Source: Sodalis praecaptivus (lineage in GTDB: Bacteria > Pseudomonadota > Gammaproteobacteria > Enterobacterales > Enterobacteriaceae). Taken from it: DNA of 64,000 bases. Location: positions 1,302,001 through 1,366,000 of the forward strand of contig NZ_CP006569.1 in assembly GCF_000517425.1 (NCBI RefSeq), written 5' to 3'. A program made the position numbers and the translations under genes. The notes beneath the pieces are model-generated. The model saw only the letters and a program-made list of their open reading frames with translations, was not told the DNA's origin and made no database searches. This document shows, piece after piece, positions 25,299 through 35,571 of the stretch (position 1 is the first letter of the stretch; every line of letters begins with the position of its first letter).

Positions 25299-26679
25299 AG
25301 ACGGTTACGGGTCTGGGGTCGAGGGGTAATTCTAGCGTGATTTGCAACCCGCCTAAAGGCGAATCTGCGGCGCTGATTTGCCCGCCGTGCGCGTCGACGA
25401 TGTTGTGACAAATCGCCAGACCCAGCCCCGATCCCCCGCTGGCGCGATTGCGTGACCCTTCCGTGCGGTAAAAACGTTCAAAAATATGCGGCAGCTGGTG
25501 CGGTTCCACGCCCGGCGCGCTGTCGAAAAAGCGCAGGGTAAGCCTGCCGTCGTCCACGTCGCCCACGATGCGCAACTGACCGCCCTCATCGGTATAGCGC
25601 AGGCTGTTCTCCAGCACATTATGGAATAATTGGCTCAGACGTTCCGCATCGCCGAATACCGTGACCGACGGCGGCAACTGCTGGCTGAGCGCAATGTTTT
25701 TTAGCTGAAAACGGTCGGCGAAGCCCTCCAGCGACCTTTCCAGCAGCGGCACCAGGTCCAACCTGGCTTTGCGGTAACTCAGCGCCCCCGAATCCGAGAG
25801 GGAAAGCTGATGCAGATCCGCCACCAGTTTGGTAAGCAGTGCCACCTCCCCCAGCAGCGAGCTCAGCGATTCCGGCCCGGCACGCCTGACGCCGTCCTGC
25901 AACGCCTCCAGTTCGCCGCGCAGCACCGCCAGCGGCGTGCGCAGCTCGTGGGACACATCGGCCATAAACGCCCGGCGCGTGGCCTGATTTTTTTCCAGCG
26001 TCATCGCCAACAGGTTGAAATCCCGTGCCAGCCGGCCTAACTCATCGCGCGAGCTTTCCGGCACGCGGGCCGAGAAATCGCCGGCGGCCAGCCTGTGGGT
26101 CGCGATAATGAGACGTTTGACCGGCGCCAGCAGACCGCGGGCGGTGAACCAGGCCACCGCCGCCGCCAGCAGCGCGGCCAGGGCCACGATAAGCCAGCTG
26201 GTACGGCGCTGCTGAGTGTCGAAGGTGATATCGGCGTTGCGGGTCAGCCGCTCTATAGGTGTGGACACCAGCCAGCCGACGATTTGGTCATCGGCGCGGA
26301 TAGCATAGCGCGGCCCTTCAGCGGGCGGAGGGCCGGGCGGGCCGACCAGTTTTCGCTGGCGGTTATCCAGCACCCAAATTTGCGTGCGCCAGCCGTGAGG
26401 TGGTAAATCGCGGCTCTCTTCGGCGCTCTGCTCAAACGAACGCAGCAGCTGATACACCAGCCGCTGATTATTATGGAGAAATTCCCAACTGCCGTGCAGG
26501 GCGTACTGCTCCGCCAGTGCGTTGCCGAGCAGGCTTATACGCTGGGTGTTGCTGCGTTTAATATAGTGGATAAAACCGTGCTCGAAACTGACCCTCACGC
26601 CCCACTGCATGGTGATGACCACCAGCATACAGGTGGCAAACAGGGCGAAAAACAATTTGGCGGTGATCCCGTAGCGCAT
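25291..26679 (-). CDS. baeS: Envelope-stress sensor histidine kinase BaeS
   Basis: A 462-residue inner-membrane kinase: first transmembrane helix at residues about 7-27, periplasmic sensor loop to about 165, second helix, HAMP, the dimerisation/phosphotransfer His in [16 protein letters not shown], and ATPase motifs [16 protein letters not shown] and [13 protein letters not shown]. It senses envelope perturbation (indole, flavonoids, misfolded pili in E. coli) and phosphorylates BaeR. Its start shares one base with the mdtD stop. Confidence 0.94.
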   Translation of the reverse strand: MRYGITAKLFFALFATCMLVVITMQWGVRVSFEHGFIHYIKRSNTQRISLLGNALAEQYALHGSWEFLHNNQRLVYQLLRSFEQSAEESRDLPPHGWRTQIWVLDNRQRKLVGPPGPPPAEGPRYAIRADDQIVGWLVSTPIERLTRNADITFDTQQRRTSWLIVALAALLAAAVAWFTARGLLAPVKRLIIATHRLAAGDFSARVPESSRDELGRLARDFNLLAMTLEKNQATRRAFMADVSHELRTPLAVLRGELEALQDGVRRAGPESLSSLLGEVALLTKLVADLHQLSLSDSGALSYRKARLDLVPLLERSLEGFADRFQLKNIALSQQLPPSVTVFGDAERLSQLFHNVLENSLRYTDEGGQLRIVGDVDDGRLTLRFFDSAPGVEPHQLPHIFERFYRTEGSRNRASGGSGLGLAICHNIVDAHGGQISAADSPLGGLQITLELPLDPRPVTVYD

Positions 26680-28133
26680 CAGGAACCCTCGCCGTTACGC
26701 TGGGCGAGCGCCGCGTTTTGTCCGCTATCCGCCGGCACGCGGGCGAAAACCAGCGCCGGCAGCGCAATCACCACCGCCATGCACAAGTAGGTAGCGATAA
26801 AGACGGCATGCATATTGGTGCTGCCGTCCAGGGTATGGGCCGGTACAAACAGACCAAGCAGTATGCCGGCAATGGTGACCCCGAGGCTCATCGATAGCTG
26901 CATAACCATCGACAATAGGCTGTTGCCGCCGCTGGCCAGCGAATCCGGCAGATCTTTCAAGGTCAGCGTATTCATCGAGGTAAAACGCATCGCATTCACC
27001 ACCCCTTGCAGCAGCAGCACCACGGGAATCGCGTATAGCCAGCCCGCCAGCGCGACCAGGGGAAAAAGCAGGTTAATCACCGCCAGTCCCAAGGTGGCGC
27101 CGGTCAGCACATGCCGATAACCGAACCGATTAACGATCTGTACTATCAGCCGCTTGGTGCCCATGCTGCCGATGACCATCGGTATCATCATCAGCCCAGC
27201 GTGAAAAGGGCTAAAACCGAGACCCAACTGCAAAAACAGCGGCGTCATGAACGGCAGCATGCCGCTGCCGATCCGTCCGAGTAAACTGCCGGTCAGGCCC
27301 AGGGAAAAAGTAGGCGTGTCAAACAGACGCAACGTAAACAGGGCATTGTCGTTGCCGCGCGCGTGCAGGTAATAACACAGCAGCGCCAGCACGCCGACCA
27401 CCACCAGCGCCGTCACGTTGGCCAGGCTGATATTCAGGCTCTTATGCCCGTCAAGCGCCAGCGTTAACGTCGCCATGCCCAGCGCCAGCAGCAGGAAGCC
27501 GCCAAAATCAAAGCGTCGGGTCTGCATGGTGTAATTGGGCATCAGCCACCAGGTCACCATGGCGCCGATAATGCCCACCGGCAAGTTGATGAGGAATATC
27601 CAGTGCCAACTGGCGTACTCCACTAAAAAGCCTCCCAGCGCCGGTCCTACCAGCGGTCCAATCTGGCCCGGCAGGGTGACGAAGGCCATCGCCGCCATAT
27701 ACTGCGCTCTGGGGACGATTTTCATTACCGTCAGCCGGCCAACCGGCACCATCATCGCGCCGCCAACCCCTTGCATGACCCGGGACATCACCAGGTCTTG
27801 CAGGCTGGTGGCGCGCGCGCACAGCAGCGAGCCCAGGGTGAACAGCACAATGGCGCTGAAAAACACCTTTTTCACCCCGAAGCGATCCGCCAACCAGCCG
27901 CTGGCGGGCAACATTACCGCGACCGTCAACACATAGCTGACGATGACGGAATGCATGCGCAGCGGGCTTTCGTTGAGGCTGTGCGCCATTGACGGCAGGG
28001 CGGTATTGACGATAGTGGTATCCAGCGTTTGCATGAAAAAGCCGAACGCTACGGTCCAGAGCTGCCAGCGCACCGTGGCGGATTGAGCGGGCGGTGTGTG
28101 TTCTGTGCGGGAACGAAACAAAAGCCTGAACAT
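26679..28133 (-). CDS. mdtD: MFS transporter MdtD (DHA2-type, 14 helices)
   Basis: A 484-residue major facilitator protein close to E. coli MdtD, with [20 protein letters not shown], the motif-A loop [33 protein letters not shown] and [18 protein letters not shown]. MdtD is suspected to export small metabolites such as citrate or iron chelates, and is not needed for MdtABC drug efflux. It heads the mdtD-baeS-baeR operon here because mdtA, mdtB and mdtC are not present upstream. Confidence 0.93.
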   Translation of the reverse strand: MFRLLFRSRTEHTPPAQSATVRWQLWTVAFGFFMQTLDTTIVNTALPSMAHSLNESPLRMHSVIVSYVLTVAVMLPASGWLADRFGVKKVFFSAIVLFTLGSLLCARATSLQDLVMSRVMQGVGGAMMVPVGRLTVMKIVPRAQYMAAMAFVTLPGQIGPLVGPALGGFLVEYASWHWIFLINLPVGIIGAMVTWWLMPNYTMQTRRFDFGGFLLLALGMATLTLALDGHKSLNISLANVTALVVVGVLALLCYYLHARGNDNALFTLRLFDTPTFSLGLTGSLLGRIGSGMLPFMTPLFLQLGLGFSPFHAGLMMIPMVIGSMGTKRLIVQIVNRFGYRHVLTGATLGLAVINLLFPLVALAGWLYAIPVVLLLQGVVNAMRFTSMNTLTLKDLPDSLASGGNSLLSMVMQLSMSLGVTIAGILLGLFVPAHTLDGSTNMHAVFIATYLCMAVVIALPALVFARVPADSGQNAALAQRNGEGS

Positions 28134-28742
28134 AAAACGCGATTACCCCTCTTAGAACGTGGGCGACGGAACGCCGGCGGTGCTGTTGCGCACAGAGTGT
28201 ATCAAAAAAATAGCCCTTGGCGGCAGGGGCGCCGCCCACCGCGCTCGCGGCTATGCCGCCGAACAGCTTTCGTCGGCAGGAGCACCCTGCGTCCCGCCGA
28301 TAGTGGGATGCGTTGTCGCGGTGCACGTTCATCGCACTGTAAAATGATAATAAGTGTAGCCAATGGGCTTAGGAGAAAAATGGAGGAATTAAGGAGGTCT
28401 CTTCCGGCGTCCAGGGCCGCGCTCATTAGCCCCGCGTTTGGCGCGGCCGGCGCTCGCGCGAAATCCGCACCTCCAGGCTCGGTGGCGAGGATCGGGTTGT
28501 GGTTAACGGAGTTCCGGGCGCTGCGCTGATGCGCAGGAGCGGTAATAGGTTGTTGCGCGCCCGCCATCGAAGCCGCGATTGGCTATTATAAGGTAACGGC
28601 TGGGCCTAAGGCGAACAGGGCCAACCTGTCATGCGGATAGGGCTCATAGTCACGCTAAACGGGACGGTGAGTGCCGGGCGTGGTCGAAAGCGGTTTTGCC
28701 GGGCAAACCCGGTCGGTGTCGACGCTAAATAAGGAGAGGGCG
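28134..28742. other. Gap where mdtABC would be expected
   Basis: About 600 bases between mdtD and the aldo/keto reductase. No reading frame here resembles the MdtC C-terminus or any other RND protein, so any remnant is unrecognisable. GC-rich stretches alternate with a short AT-rich patch (28335-28385) that may hold the mdtD promoter. Confidence 0.45.
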
Positions 28743-29696
28743 ATGGAACAAAGAACACTTGGCCGTTCAGGTCTACAGGTGCCTAAGCTGGCCTTCGGCG
28801 GGAATGTTTTTGGCTGGACCGTCGATCGGCCCACCTCGTTCAGTATTCTCGATGCGCTGTTGGACAACGGATTGAATTTTATCGATACCGCCGATGAATA
28901 CTCCCACTGGGCGGCGGGCAACCAGGGCGGTGAGTCGGAAACCCTCATCGGCGAGTGGTTAAAAAAGAGCGGCAACCGCGATCGGATCATCCTGGCCACC
29001 AAAGTCGGCATGCCGATGGGCGCCGGTAAGAAAGGGTTATCGGCAGCCTACATTCGTCAAGCGGTGACCGATTCGCTACGACGGCTGCAAACCGAGTATA
29101 TCGATCTTTACCAGGCGCATACCGATGACGCTTCGGTGTGCCTCGAGGAAACGCTAAGCGCTTTCGATGCGTTGATCAAAGAAGGGAAGGTACGGGTTAT
29201 TGGCGCTTCCAACTACAGCGGCGTGCGTCTGGCCGAGGCGTTGCGCATTAGCGAACAAAACGGTTTAGCCCGCTATGAATGCCTTCAGCCGGAATTCAAC
29301 CTCTACGATCGGCGTATGTTTGAGCAGGATCTACAACCGGTCGTAGCCGCCCATGGCGTCGGGGTTATCAACTATTATGCGCTCGCCAGCGGCTTTTTAA
29401 GCGGAAAGTACCGCGCGAAAGAGGACGCCGGCAAAAGCGCGCGCGGCGCGACGGTTATCGAACGCTATCTCAATGCGCGCGGGATGCAGATCCTGCAAGC
29501 GCTAGACGCCATCAGCGAAGCCTATCGGGTGACGCCGGCCCAGATAGCGCTGGCCTGGCAGATGAAGCATCCCGCTATCACCGCACCGATAGCCAGCGCA
29601 ACGTCGCTGGCGCAGCTCGCGGAATTGGCGGAGGCGACCCGGTTAACCCTCAGCGACGAGGATTATCGCACCCTGGATGAGGCCAGCGCGGGCTAA
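28743..29696 (+). CDS. Aldo/keto reductase
   Basis: A 317-residue NADPH-dependent TIM-barrel reductase. The catalytic tetrad is visible: Asp and Tyr in FIDTADEYS, Lys in ILATKVGMPMG, and His in LYQAHTDD. The C-terminal cofactor segment contains ITAPIASATSLAQLAEL. The start at 28743 has AAGGAGAG eight bases upstream. It belongs to the group with MEQRTLGRSGLQVPKLAFG-type N-termini, related to YajO/Tas-like proteins; the substrate is unknown. It converges on a small ORF, with a 4-bp overlap of the stop ends. Confidence 0.88.
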   Translation: MEQRTLGRSGLQVPKLAFGGNVFGWTVDRPTSFSILDALLDNGLNFIDTADEYSHWAAGNQGGESETLIGEWLKKSGNRDRIILATKVGMPMGAGKKGLSAAYIRQAVTDSLRRLQTEYIDLYQAHTDDASVCLEETLSAFDALIKEGKVRVIGASNYSGVRLAEALRISEQNGLARYECLQPEFNLYDRRMFEQDLQPVVAAHGVGVINYYALASGFLSGKYRAKEDAGKSARGATVIERYLNARGMQILQALDAISEAYRVTPAQIALAWQMKHPAITAPIASATSLAQLAELAEATRLTLSDEDYRTLDEASAG

Positions 29697-29872
29697 AACA
29701 GCTTCACCGCCAGGTCGGCGGGCTGCTCGCGCCCATGTTTGAGCAAGTGATCGAAGGCTTTTTCCGCTCTGATCAGCGCCTGCAAAAATTCCGCCGGCGA
29801 TAAACGTTCCGAACGGCCGGTCATATACGCCAGCGCCAATTCCTTTGCCTGATAACGGGAAAAATTATACAT
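29693..29872 (-). CDS. Small uncharacterised protein (59 residues)
   Basis: A likely 59-residue helical cytoplasmic protein beginning MYNFSRYQAKELALAYM and containing SPAEFLQALIRAEKAFDHLL. Its ordered amphipathic helices and unbiased composition suggest a real gene instead of a GC-rich chance frame. I do not recognise a family. A longer start at 29947 is possible but adds a Cys/Gly/Pro-rich segment. Confidence 0.5.
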   Translation of the reverse strand: MYNFSRYQAKELALAYMTGRSERLSPAEFLQALIRAEKAFDHLLKHGREQPADLAVKLF

Positions 29873-30391
29873 AACGCGCACCTGTTCACATCCGGGTAAA
29901 AACGGTTTGGGCGCGCCGAACCCCGCGGCCGAGCCGCGGCAGGACAATCACCCGCCTTAGAAAACGGCTCTATGATAGCGCAACGGCGGCGCCCTGCGGA
30001 TGGCTTATACGAATAGATTCAATCGTTAAAGCTTATGACGACGTCGCGCGCGTGGAACGCATCTGACCGCCCTGCGCGTCGCAACGACGCGGCGAGTGCG
30101 CATGCCGATGGCCGCCGGAGTTATTAGGGCAGGCAAAATGGCAGATGGCCGAGAGGCGGAAATCCGTTTCCAGCGCGTCCTTGCGGTAGGGGGGCTGGCG
30201 GGGCCACGCAGGAGAAAAGGACTTTCGCGCCATTATGGTGCGTTAACCCCACATGCGATCGTTTTGGGTGCGTGGCGTGCAACTTTTTGGTGCAGTTCCC
30301 TTTGCCGCCGCGCCGCCGCCGTCTTGCTCCCGCTGGATCAGAATTTGCATCTCGCCCTGCCATTAGCGCATTTCCAGGATGTAAAAACCGC
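29873..30391. other. Gap upstream of the urease operon
   Basis: About 520 bases without recognised genes. It must contain the promoter of the ure operon. No convincing NtrC/sigma-54 or UreR-type site could be picked out by eye. Confidence 0.4.
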
Positions 30392-31249
30392 ATGATTCAC
30401 CCGCCACCCGCCGCCGCGACGCTCTCCGCCAGCCTGTCTGAACCGGACTCAACCGGGTGGTTGGGCGAGCTGTCGCTGGATTTCAGCGTACGTGACGGAC
30501 GTACGCTGCTGAGCCGCCGGCGCCATCGCGGGCCGTTTACCGTGCAGCGGCCGTTCTATCCCGAGGAGGGCTTACCCCACGTTTATCTTTTGCATCCTCC
30601 GGGCGGCGTGGTCGGGGGCGACAGGCTTTATCTGAATGTGACCTTAGCTGCCGGCAGCCGGGCGCTGCTGACCATGCCCGGCGCAACGAAATTCTACCGC
30701 AGCGCCGGCGCGCAGGCGGCGCTGCGCCAGCGTTTTACCCTGGGAGCCGACAGCGCGCTGGAGTGGTTGCCGCAGGGAAATATTTTCTTTCCCGGAGCGA
30801 GGGTGAGGATGCAAACCGACTTCACCCTCGCCCCGGGCGCGCGGCTGATTGGTTTTGAAACGCTGTGCTTTGGCCGCCCGGTCATGGAGGAGCGTTTTAG
30901 CGAGGGCGAGCTCGATACGCAATTGCGCATCACGCTGCCCGACGCCGCCGGGCTGATGGAACGATTGCGCGTCACAGGCCCCGACCTGGGAAAAATCGGG
31001 GGCTACCCGCTGTGCGCTACCTTTTTTGCCGCACCGGCGGATGAGGCGATGCTGGCGCAAACGCGGGCGCTCATTGCGTCGGCCGGGATCAAAGCGGCAG
31101 GGGCCACGCGCTTGGAGACGTTGCTGGTGGTGCGCGCGCTTGAGGAGGATAACCAGCGGTTACAGGGAATGTTGCACCGGATGTGGGCTGCATTACGCCC
31201 CGGCATTATGGGACGCGACGCGGTGGCGCCGCGGATCTGGTCGACGTGA
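30392..31249 (+). CDS. ureD: Urease accessory protein UreD
   Basis: A 285-residue scaffold protein that binds apo-urease and, with UreF and UreG, delivers nickel. Visible family segments: [52 protein letters not shown] and [12 protein letters not shown]. The ATG at 30392 is preferred because it gives the normal UreD length. First gene of ureDABCEFG, the order found in Klebsiella-type operons. It is followed 10 bp later by ureA. Confidence 0.95.
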   Translation: MIHPPPAAATLSASLSEPDSTGWLGELSLDFSVRDGRTLLSRRRHRGPFTVQRPFYPEEGLPHVYLLHPPGGVVGGDRLYLNVTLAAGSRALLTMPGATKFYRSAGAQAALRQRFTLGADSALEWLPQGNIFFPGARVRMQTDFTLAPGARLIGFETLCFGRPVMEERFSEGELDTQLRITLPDAAGLMERLRVTGPDLGKIGGYPLCATFFAAPADEAMLAQTRALIASAGIKAAGATRLETLLVVRALEEDNQRLQGMLHRMWAALRPGIMGRDAVAPRIWST

Positions 31250-31259
31250 GGAATTTGGC

Positions 31260-31562
31260 ATGCAATTAACACCCCGAGAAAAAGACAAACTGTTACTGTT
31301 TACCGCCGCGTTATTGGCGGAGCGCCGGCGCGCGCGCGGTTTAAAGCTTAATTACCCCGAGGCGGTGGCGCTCATCAGCGCCGCTATCCTGGAAGGGGCG
31401 CGTGATGGCCGTACCGTCGCCGAACTCATGAGCCTGGGGCGGGAGGTGCTGACCCGCGAGGAGGTGATGGAAGGGGTTGCCGACATGATCCCCGATGTCC
31501 AGGTGGAAGCGACCTTTCCCGACGGTACCAAACTGGTAACGGTTCACGACCCGATAATCTGA
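31260..31562 (+). CDS. ureA: Urease gamma subunit
   Basis: A 100-residue structural subunit, the exact usual length, starting [20 protein letters not shown] and containing [20 protein letters not shown] and [20 protein letters not shown]. It forms the trimer core with UreB and UreC. The separate gamma and beta genes are of the enterobacterial type, unlike the fused form of Helicobacter. Confidence 0.97.
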   Translation: MQLTPREKDKLLLFTAALLAERRRARGLKLNYPEAVALISAAILEGARDGRTVAELMSLGREVLTREEVMEGVADMIPDVQVEATFPDGTKLVTVHDPII

Positions 31563-31577
31563 CATGAGAAAAGCGCA

Positions 31578-31895
31578 ATGATCCCAGGTGAAATGCGTAT
31601 CGCCGCGGGCGATATCGAACTGAATGCCGGTCGTCCGCGTGTCACGGTAACCGTCGCCAATCATGGTGATCGCCCGGTACAGGTCGGCTCCCATTTTCAT
31701 TTTTACGAGGTCAACCCGGCGCTGAAATTTGACCGTGCCGCAGCCCGTGGCTGTCGGCTGGATATCGCCGCCGGCACCGCGGTACGTTTCGAGCCCGGTC
31801 AGGCGCGGGATGTTCAACTGGTGCCCTACGACGGCAAGCGGGAAGTGTATGGTTTTCGCGCGCAAATCATGGGCAAATTGGAGCCAAAGACATGA
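31578..31895 (+). CDS. ureB: Urease beta subunit
   Basis: A 105-residue structural subunit beginning [18 protein letters not shown] and containing the family hallmark [20 protein letters not shown]. Lies 15 bp after ureA and overlaps ureC by ATGA at 31892. Confidence 0.97.
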   Translation: MIPGEMRIAAGDIELNAGRPRVTVTVANHGDRPVQVGSHFHFYEVNPALKFDRAAARGCRLDIAAGTAVRFEPGQARDVQLVPYDGKREVYGFRAQIMGKLEPKT

Positions 31896-33595
31896 GCCAT
31901 ATTTCCCGGCGTGCTTATGCCGATATGTTCGGTCCTACCACCGGTGACGCGGTACGGTTGGCGGATACCGACTTGTGGGTGGAAGTCGAGCAGGATTACA
32001 CCTGTTATGGCGAAGAGGTGAAGTTTGGCGGCGGAAAGGTGATTCGCGACGGGATGGGGCAGGGGCAAATGATCGCGGCGCACTGTGTCGATCTGGTGCT
32101 CACCAATGCGCTGATTATCGATCATTGGGGGATTGTGAAAGCGGATATCGGCGTTAAAGATGGACGTATTCTGTGCATCGGTAAAGCCGGGAATCCAGAT
32201 GTGCAGCCGGGCGTCACGGTGCCAATCGGCCCCGGCACCGAGGTCGTGGCGGCGGAGGGAAAGATTGTTACCGCCGGCGGAATCGATGCGCATATTCACT
32301 TTATTTGCCCGCAGCAGGCGCAAGAGGCGCTGTGTTCCGGCGTGACTACCTTAATCGGCGGCGGTACCGGCCCGGCGGCCGGCACTAACGCCACCACCTG
32401 CACGCCGGGCCCCTGGTACCTGGCGCGCATGCTACAAGCGGCGGAGGCGTTGCCGGTCAATATTGGTTTTACCGGCAAAGGCAATGCCTCGCTGCCGGCG
32501 GCGCTGGAGGAGCAGGTGCTGGCGGGCGCTATCGGGCTGAAGCTGCATGAAGATTGGGGGACCACCCCGGCGGCGATTGATTGCTGCCTTGGCGTGGCGG
32601 ACCGCTATGATGTCCAGGTCGCTATCCACACCGATACTCTCAACGAAGCGGGTTTCGTCGAGGATACGCTGGCGGCGATCGGCGATCGGACCATCCATAC
32701 CTACCACACGGAAGGGGCGGGCGGCGGCCACGCGCCCGATATTATCCGCGTTTGCGGCGCCGGCAATATTCTTCCGTCGTCCACTAACCCCACCATGCCC
32801 TATACGATCAATACGATTGATGAGCATCTGGACATGCTGATGGTCTGCCACCATCTGGATGCCGGTATCGCCGAAGACGTGGCGTTTGCTGAATCGCGTA
32901 TTCGTCGTGAAACCATCGCCGCCGAGGATATATTGCACGATCTGGGCGCCTTTTCGATGCTATCTTCCGACTCCCAGGCGATGGGGCGAGTCGGCGAGGT
33001 TATCCTGCGCACCTGGCAGGCGGCGCACAAGATGAAGCAGCAGCGGGGCGCGCTGCCGGAAGAGCGCGGCGATAATGATAATTTCCGCGTCAAACGCTAT
33101 ATCGCTAAATACACCATCAACCCGGCCATTACCCACGGTATCGCCCATGAAGTGGGGTCTATTGCGCCAGGGAAACTGGCGGATCTGGTGCTCTGGTCGC
33201 CGGCGTTCTTCGGTGTCAAACCCGCGCTGGTGATCAAAGGCGGCATGATCGCCACCGCGCCCATGGGCGATCCCAACGCCTCCATTCCCACGCCGCAACC
33301 GGTGCATTATCGGCCAATGTTTGGCGCGCTGGGTGGCGCCCGGCACGCGACGCGCATGACGTTTATGTCCGCGGCGGCCCGCGCGCAGGATCTGCCCGCG
33401 CGGCTTGGGCTCGCAAGCCTCATCGGCGAGGTGCGCGGGTGTCGCACGGTGCGCAAAAAGGACATGATTAACAATCACTGGCAGCCCACTATCGAGGTGG
33501 ATGCGCAGACTTATCAGGTGCGCGCCAACGGTCAACTATTGACCTGCGAACCGGCCGCGGTGCTGCCGATGGCGCAACGCTATTTTCTTTTTTAA
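31892..33595 (+). CDS. ureC: Urease alpha (catalytic) subunit
   Basis: UreC hydrolyses urea to ammonia and carbamate. The 567-residue chain carries all active-site elements: nickel-binding His pair in [13 protein letters not shown], the carbamylated Lys in GLKLHEDWG, His ligands in [10 protein letters not shown] and [14 protein letters not shown], the catalytic His on the flap in [10 protein letters not shown], and the Asp ligand in [10 protein letters not shown]. No substitutions or truncation were seen, so an active enzyme is expected once nickel is inserted. Confidence 0.98.
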   Translation: MSHISRRAYADMFGPTTGDAVRLADTDLWVEVEQDYTCYGEEVKFGGGKVIRDGMGQGQMIAAHCVDLVLTNALIIDHWGIVKADIGVKDGRILCIGKAGNPDVQPGVTVPIGPGTEVVAAEGKIVTAGGIDAHIHFICPQQAQEALCSGVTTLIGGGTGPAAGTNATTCTPGPWYLARMLQAAEALPVNIGFTGKGNASLPAALEEQVLAGAIGLKLHEDWGTTPAAIDCCLGVADRYDVQVAIHTDTLNEAGFVEDTLAAIGDRTIHTYHTEGAGGGHAPDIIRVCGAGNILPSSTNPTMPYTINTIDEHLDMLMVCHHLDAGIAEDVAFAESRIRRETIAAEDILHDLGAFSMLSSDSQAMGRVGEVILRTWQAAHKMKQQRGALPEERGDNDNFRVKRYIAKYTINPAITHGIAHEVGSIAPGKLADLVLWSPAFFGVKPALVIKGGMIATAPMGDPNASIPTPQPVHYRPMFGALGGARHATRMTFMSAAARAQDLPARLGLASLIGEVRGCRTVRKKDMINNHWQPTIEVDAQTYQVRANGQLLTCEPAAVLPMAQRYFLF

Positions 33596-33612
33596 ACCGA
33601 CAGGATCTGCGG

Positions 33613-34089
33613 ATGATTGTATTGACCCAACGCCTTGACCATGCCCATGCCGTTACCGCCAGCGCGACGCTGGCGCTGGATACGCGGTTAAAAAGCCGTG
33701 GGCCTATCCGTCTGGATGACGGGCGGGAGGCGGGGCTGCTGCTGCCCCGCGGCCATCTGTTGCGCGGAGGAGACCTGCTTGCCAATGATGACGTTAGCGA
33801 AGTGGTGCGCATCATTGCCGCCCCCGAAACCGTTTCCACGGTAATCGCCGGTGATGGCCTGCTGCTGGCGCGCGTTTGCTACCATCTCGGCAACCGGCAT
33901 GTGCCGCTGCAAATCGCGGCCGGCTGGGCGCGCTACCAGCACGATCATGTGCTGGATGACATGGTGCGCGGCCTGGGGGCCGAGGTGAGCGTCGAGCAGG
34001 CGCCCTTCGAGCCGGAAGCGGGCGCCTACCAAAGCGCGCCGCACGACCATGGGCATGGACACGGGCATGCACACCCCCATCAACACTGA
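33613..34089 (+). CDS. ureE: Urease nickel metallochaperone UreE
   Basis: A 158-residue nickel-binding accessory protein. The N-terminal peptide-binding and C-terminal metal-binding domains are followed by a His-rich tail, [15 protein letters not shown], that stores nickel, as in Klebsiella UreE. It includes the conserved VCYHLGNRHVPLQI with the interface histidine. It overlaps the start of ureF. Confidence 0.95.
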   Translation: MIVLTQRLDHAHAVTASATLALDTRLKSRGPIRLDDGREAGLLLPRGHLLRGGDLLANDDVSEVVRIIAAPETVSTVIAGDGLLLARVCYHLGNRHVPLQIAAGWARYQHDHVLDDMVRGLGAEVSVEQAPFEPEAGAYQSAPHDHGHGHGHAHPHQH

Positions 34090-34768
34090 ATTTGACGATC
34101 CCGGCGCGCTGCTGCGCCTGATGCAGTTGATAAGCCCCAGCTTGCCGGTAGGGGGATTTACCTATTCTCAAGGGCTGGAGTGGGCGGTGGAGTGCGGCTG
34201 GGTCAACTCCCCCGCGGCATTTGCCCGTTGGCAGCAACAGCTCATCGACGATCAGCTCAGTTGCCTGGATTGGCCGCTGCTAAAGCGTTTATATCAGTGC
34301 GCGCGCGAACGGGACGATGCCGGCTTTGCCCGCTGGGCGGCGATGGCGGTAAGCTGCCGCGAAACCCATGAGCTGCGGCTGGAAGAGCAGCAGCGTGGGC
34401 AAGCGCTGGTGCGGTTGATGGCGCAGTGGCCGTCGCTGCCGCTAACGGCGGATCGCTTGCCGGCGCTGCAACAAAGCGGACTGGCGGCGCTCGCCTGGTT
34501 AGGGTGCCAGTGGCGGATACCGCTAGAGCCGCTGGCGCTCGGCTTTGGCTATAGCACGTTGGAAGGGGCGGTAATGGCGGGCCTGAAATTGGTGCCCTTC
34601 GGTCAGCAAACGGCCCAGGGATTGCTGGCGGCGTTGGCCGCCACGCTGCCGGCGGCCTGGCAACGCGCCGCTTCCCTGGAAGACGCAGCGCTGGGCGGCA
34701 GTTTTCCGTTGCAGGCCATCGCCTCCGCCTGCCATGAAACACAATATTCACGTCTATTCCGTTCCTGA
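34049..34768 (+). CDS. ureF: Urease accessory protein UreF
   Basis: A helical activator that bridges UreD and UreG. Family stretches: [50 protein letters not shown] and [21 protein letters not shown]. The first ATG (34049) lies within the coding region of the UreE His-rich tail; ATGs at 34055 and 34067 are alternatives, the last giving a normal N-terminus. The ureE/ureF overlap of up to 41 bp suggests coupled translation. Confidence 0.94.
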   Translation: MGMDTGMHTPINTEFDDPGALLRLMQLISPSLPVGGFTYSQGLEWAVECGWVNSPAAFARWQQQLIDDQLSCLDWPLLKRLYQCARERDDAGFARWAAMAVSCRETHELRLEEQQRGQALVRLMAQWPSLPLTADRLPALQQSGLAALAWLGCQWRIPLEPLALGFGYSTLEGAVMAGLKLVPFGQQTAQGLLAALAATLPAAWQRAASLEDAALGGSFPLQAIASACHETQYSRLFRS

Positions 34769-34839
34769 CCGTCCTCGCCGTCCATGAGGCGCCGGCACGA
34801 TGCAGGAACGCTATGTTAACTCGATTGCAGGGAGTCCAA

Positions 34840-35457
34840 ATGGCACACTACAAACAACCGCTGCGCGTCGGCGTCGGCGGACCGGTCGGCTCGGGTAAAA
34901 CCGCGTTATTGGAAGCCTTGTGCAAAGGAATGCGCGATCGCTACCAGCTGGCGGTGGTGACTAACGATATTTATACCAAAGAAGATCAACGTATTTTGAC
35001 CGAGGCCGGCGCGCTGGAGGCGGAGCGTATCGTCGGTGTGGAAACCGGCGGCTGTCCCCATACCGCTATCCGCGAAGACGCCTCGATGAACCTGGCGGCG
35101 GTGGACGAACTGGCGCGCCGGTTCGGCAACCTGGATATTATCTTTGTGGAAAGCGGCGGCGATAATCTTAGCGCCACGTTCAGCCCCGAACTGGCGGATT
35201 TAACCCTTTACGTCATCGATGTGGCCGAGGGGGAAAAAATTCCGCGCAAAGGCGGGCCGGGCATTACGCGTTCCGATTTTCTGGTGATCAATAAAATCGA
35301 CCTGGCGCCCTATGTGGGCGCCTCGCTGGCGGTCATGGCGAGCGATACCGACCGTATGCGCCCCCAGCGTCCCTGGGCGTTTACCAATCTGAAAACCGGC
35401 GAAGGGCTGGAGGCTATCGTCGGTTTTATCGTTAAACAGGGCATGCTGGCGGGGTAA
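34840..35457 (+). CDS. ureG: Urease accessory GTPase UreG
   Basis: A SIMIBI-class GTPase that powers nickel insertion. From ATG 34840 it is 205 residues, the length of Klebsiella UreG, with P-loop [17 protein letters not shown], the metal-binding [14 protein letters not shown], and the guanine-specificity [19 protein letters not shown] lies just upstream. An upstream ATG (34813) would add nine residues but has no good ribosome binding site. Last gene of the operon; no urea or nickel transporter follows. Confidence 0.96.
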   Translation: MAHYKQPLRVGVGGPVGSGKTALLEALCKGMRDRYQLAVVTNDIYTKEDQRILTEAGALEAERIVGVETGGCPHTAIREDASMNLAAVDELARRFGNLDIIFVESGGDNLSATFSPELADLTLYVIDVAEGEKIPRKGGPGITRSDFLVINKIDLAPYVGASLAVMASDTDRMRPQRPWAFTNLKTGEGLEAIVGFIVKQGMLAG

Positions 35458-35549
35458 TTTACGTCACCGGCGCCGCCTCTCAACCCCTGCGAATAAAGGG
35501 CGGCGGCGCGGAGGTCGGTCTGGGGCGCGGGCCGCCGCCGTAGGCACCG

Positions 35550-35566
35550 CCGGCGTAAAACGCCGG
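35550..35566. terminator. Hairpin between convergent ureG and yegD
   Basis: CCGGCGT and ACGCCGG form a perfect 7-bp stem with an AAA loop just after yegD's stop and about 90 bp past ureG. No T tract is present, so its function as a terminator is uncertain. Confidence 0.35.
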
Positions 35567-35571
35567 GGGCA

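Noticed and set aside
27508-28332. 274-codon reverse frame overlapping mdtD
   Set aside because: Same strand, other frame of the clearly conserved mdtD gene, which explains the DNA.
28202-28567. Remnant of mdtC upstream of mdtD
   Set aside because: Translations in all frames show no RND-pump motifs; no support for a pseudogene.
32960-33535. 191-codon reverse frame within ureC
   Set aside because: Shadow of the conserved ureC gene; His/Arg-rich with no domain.
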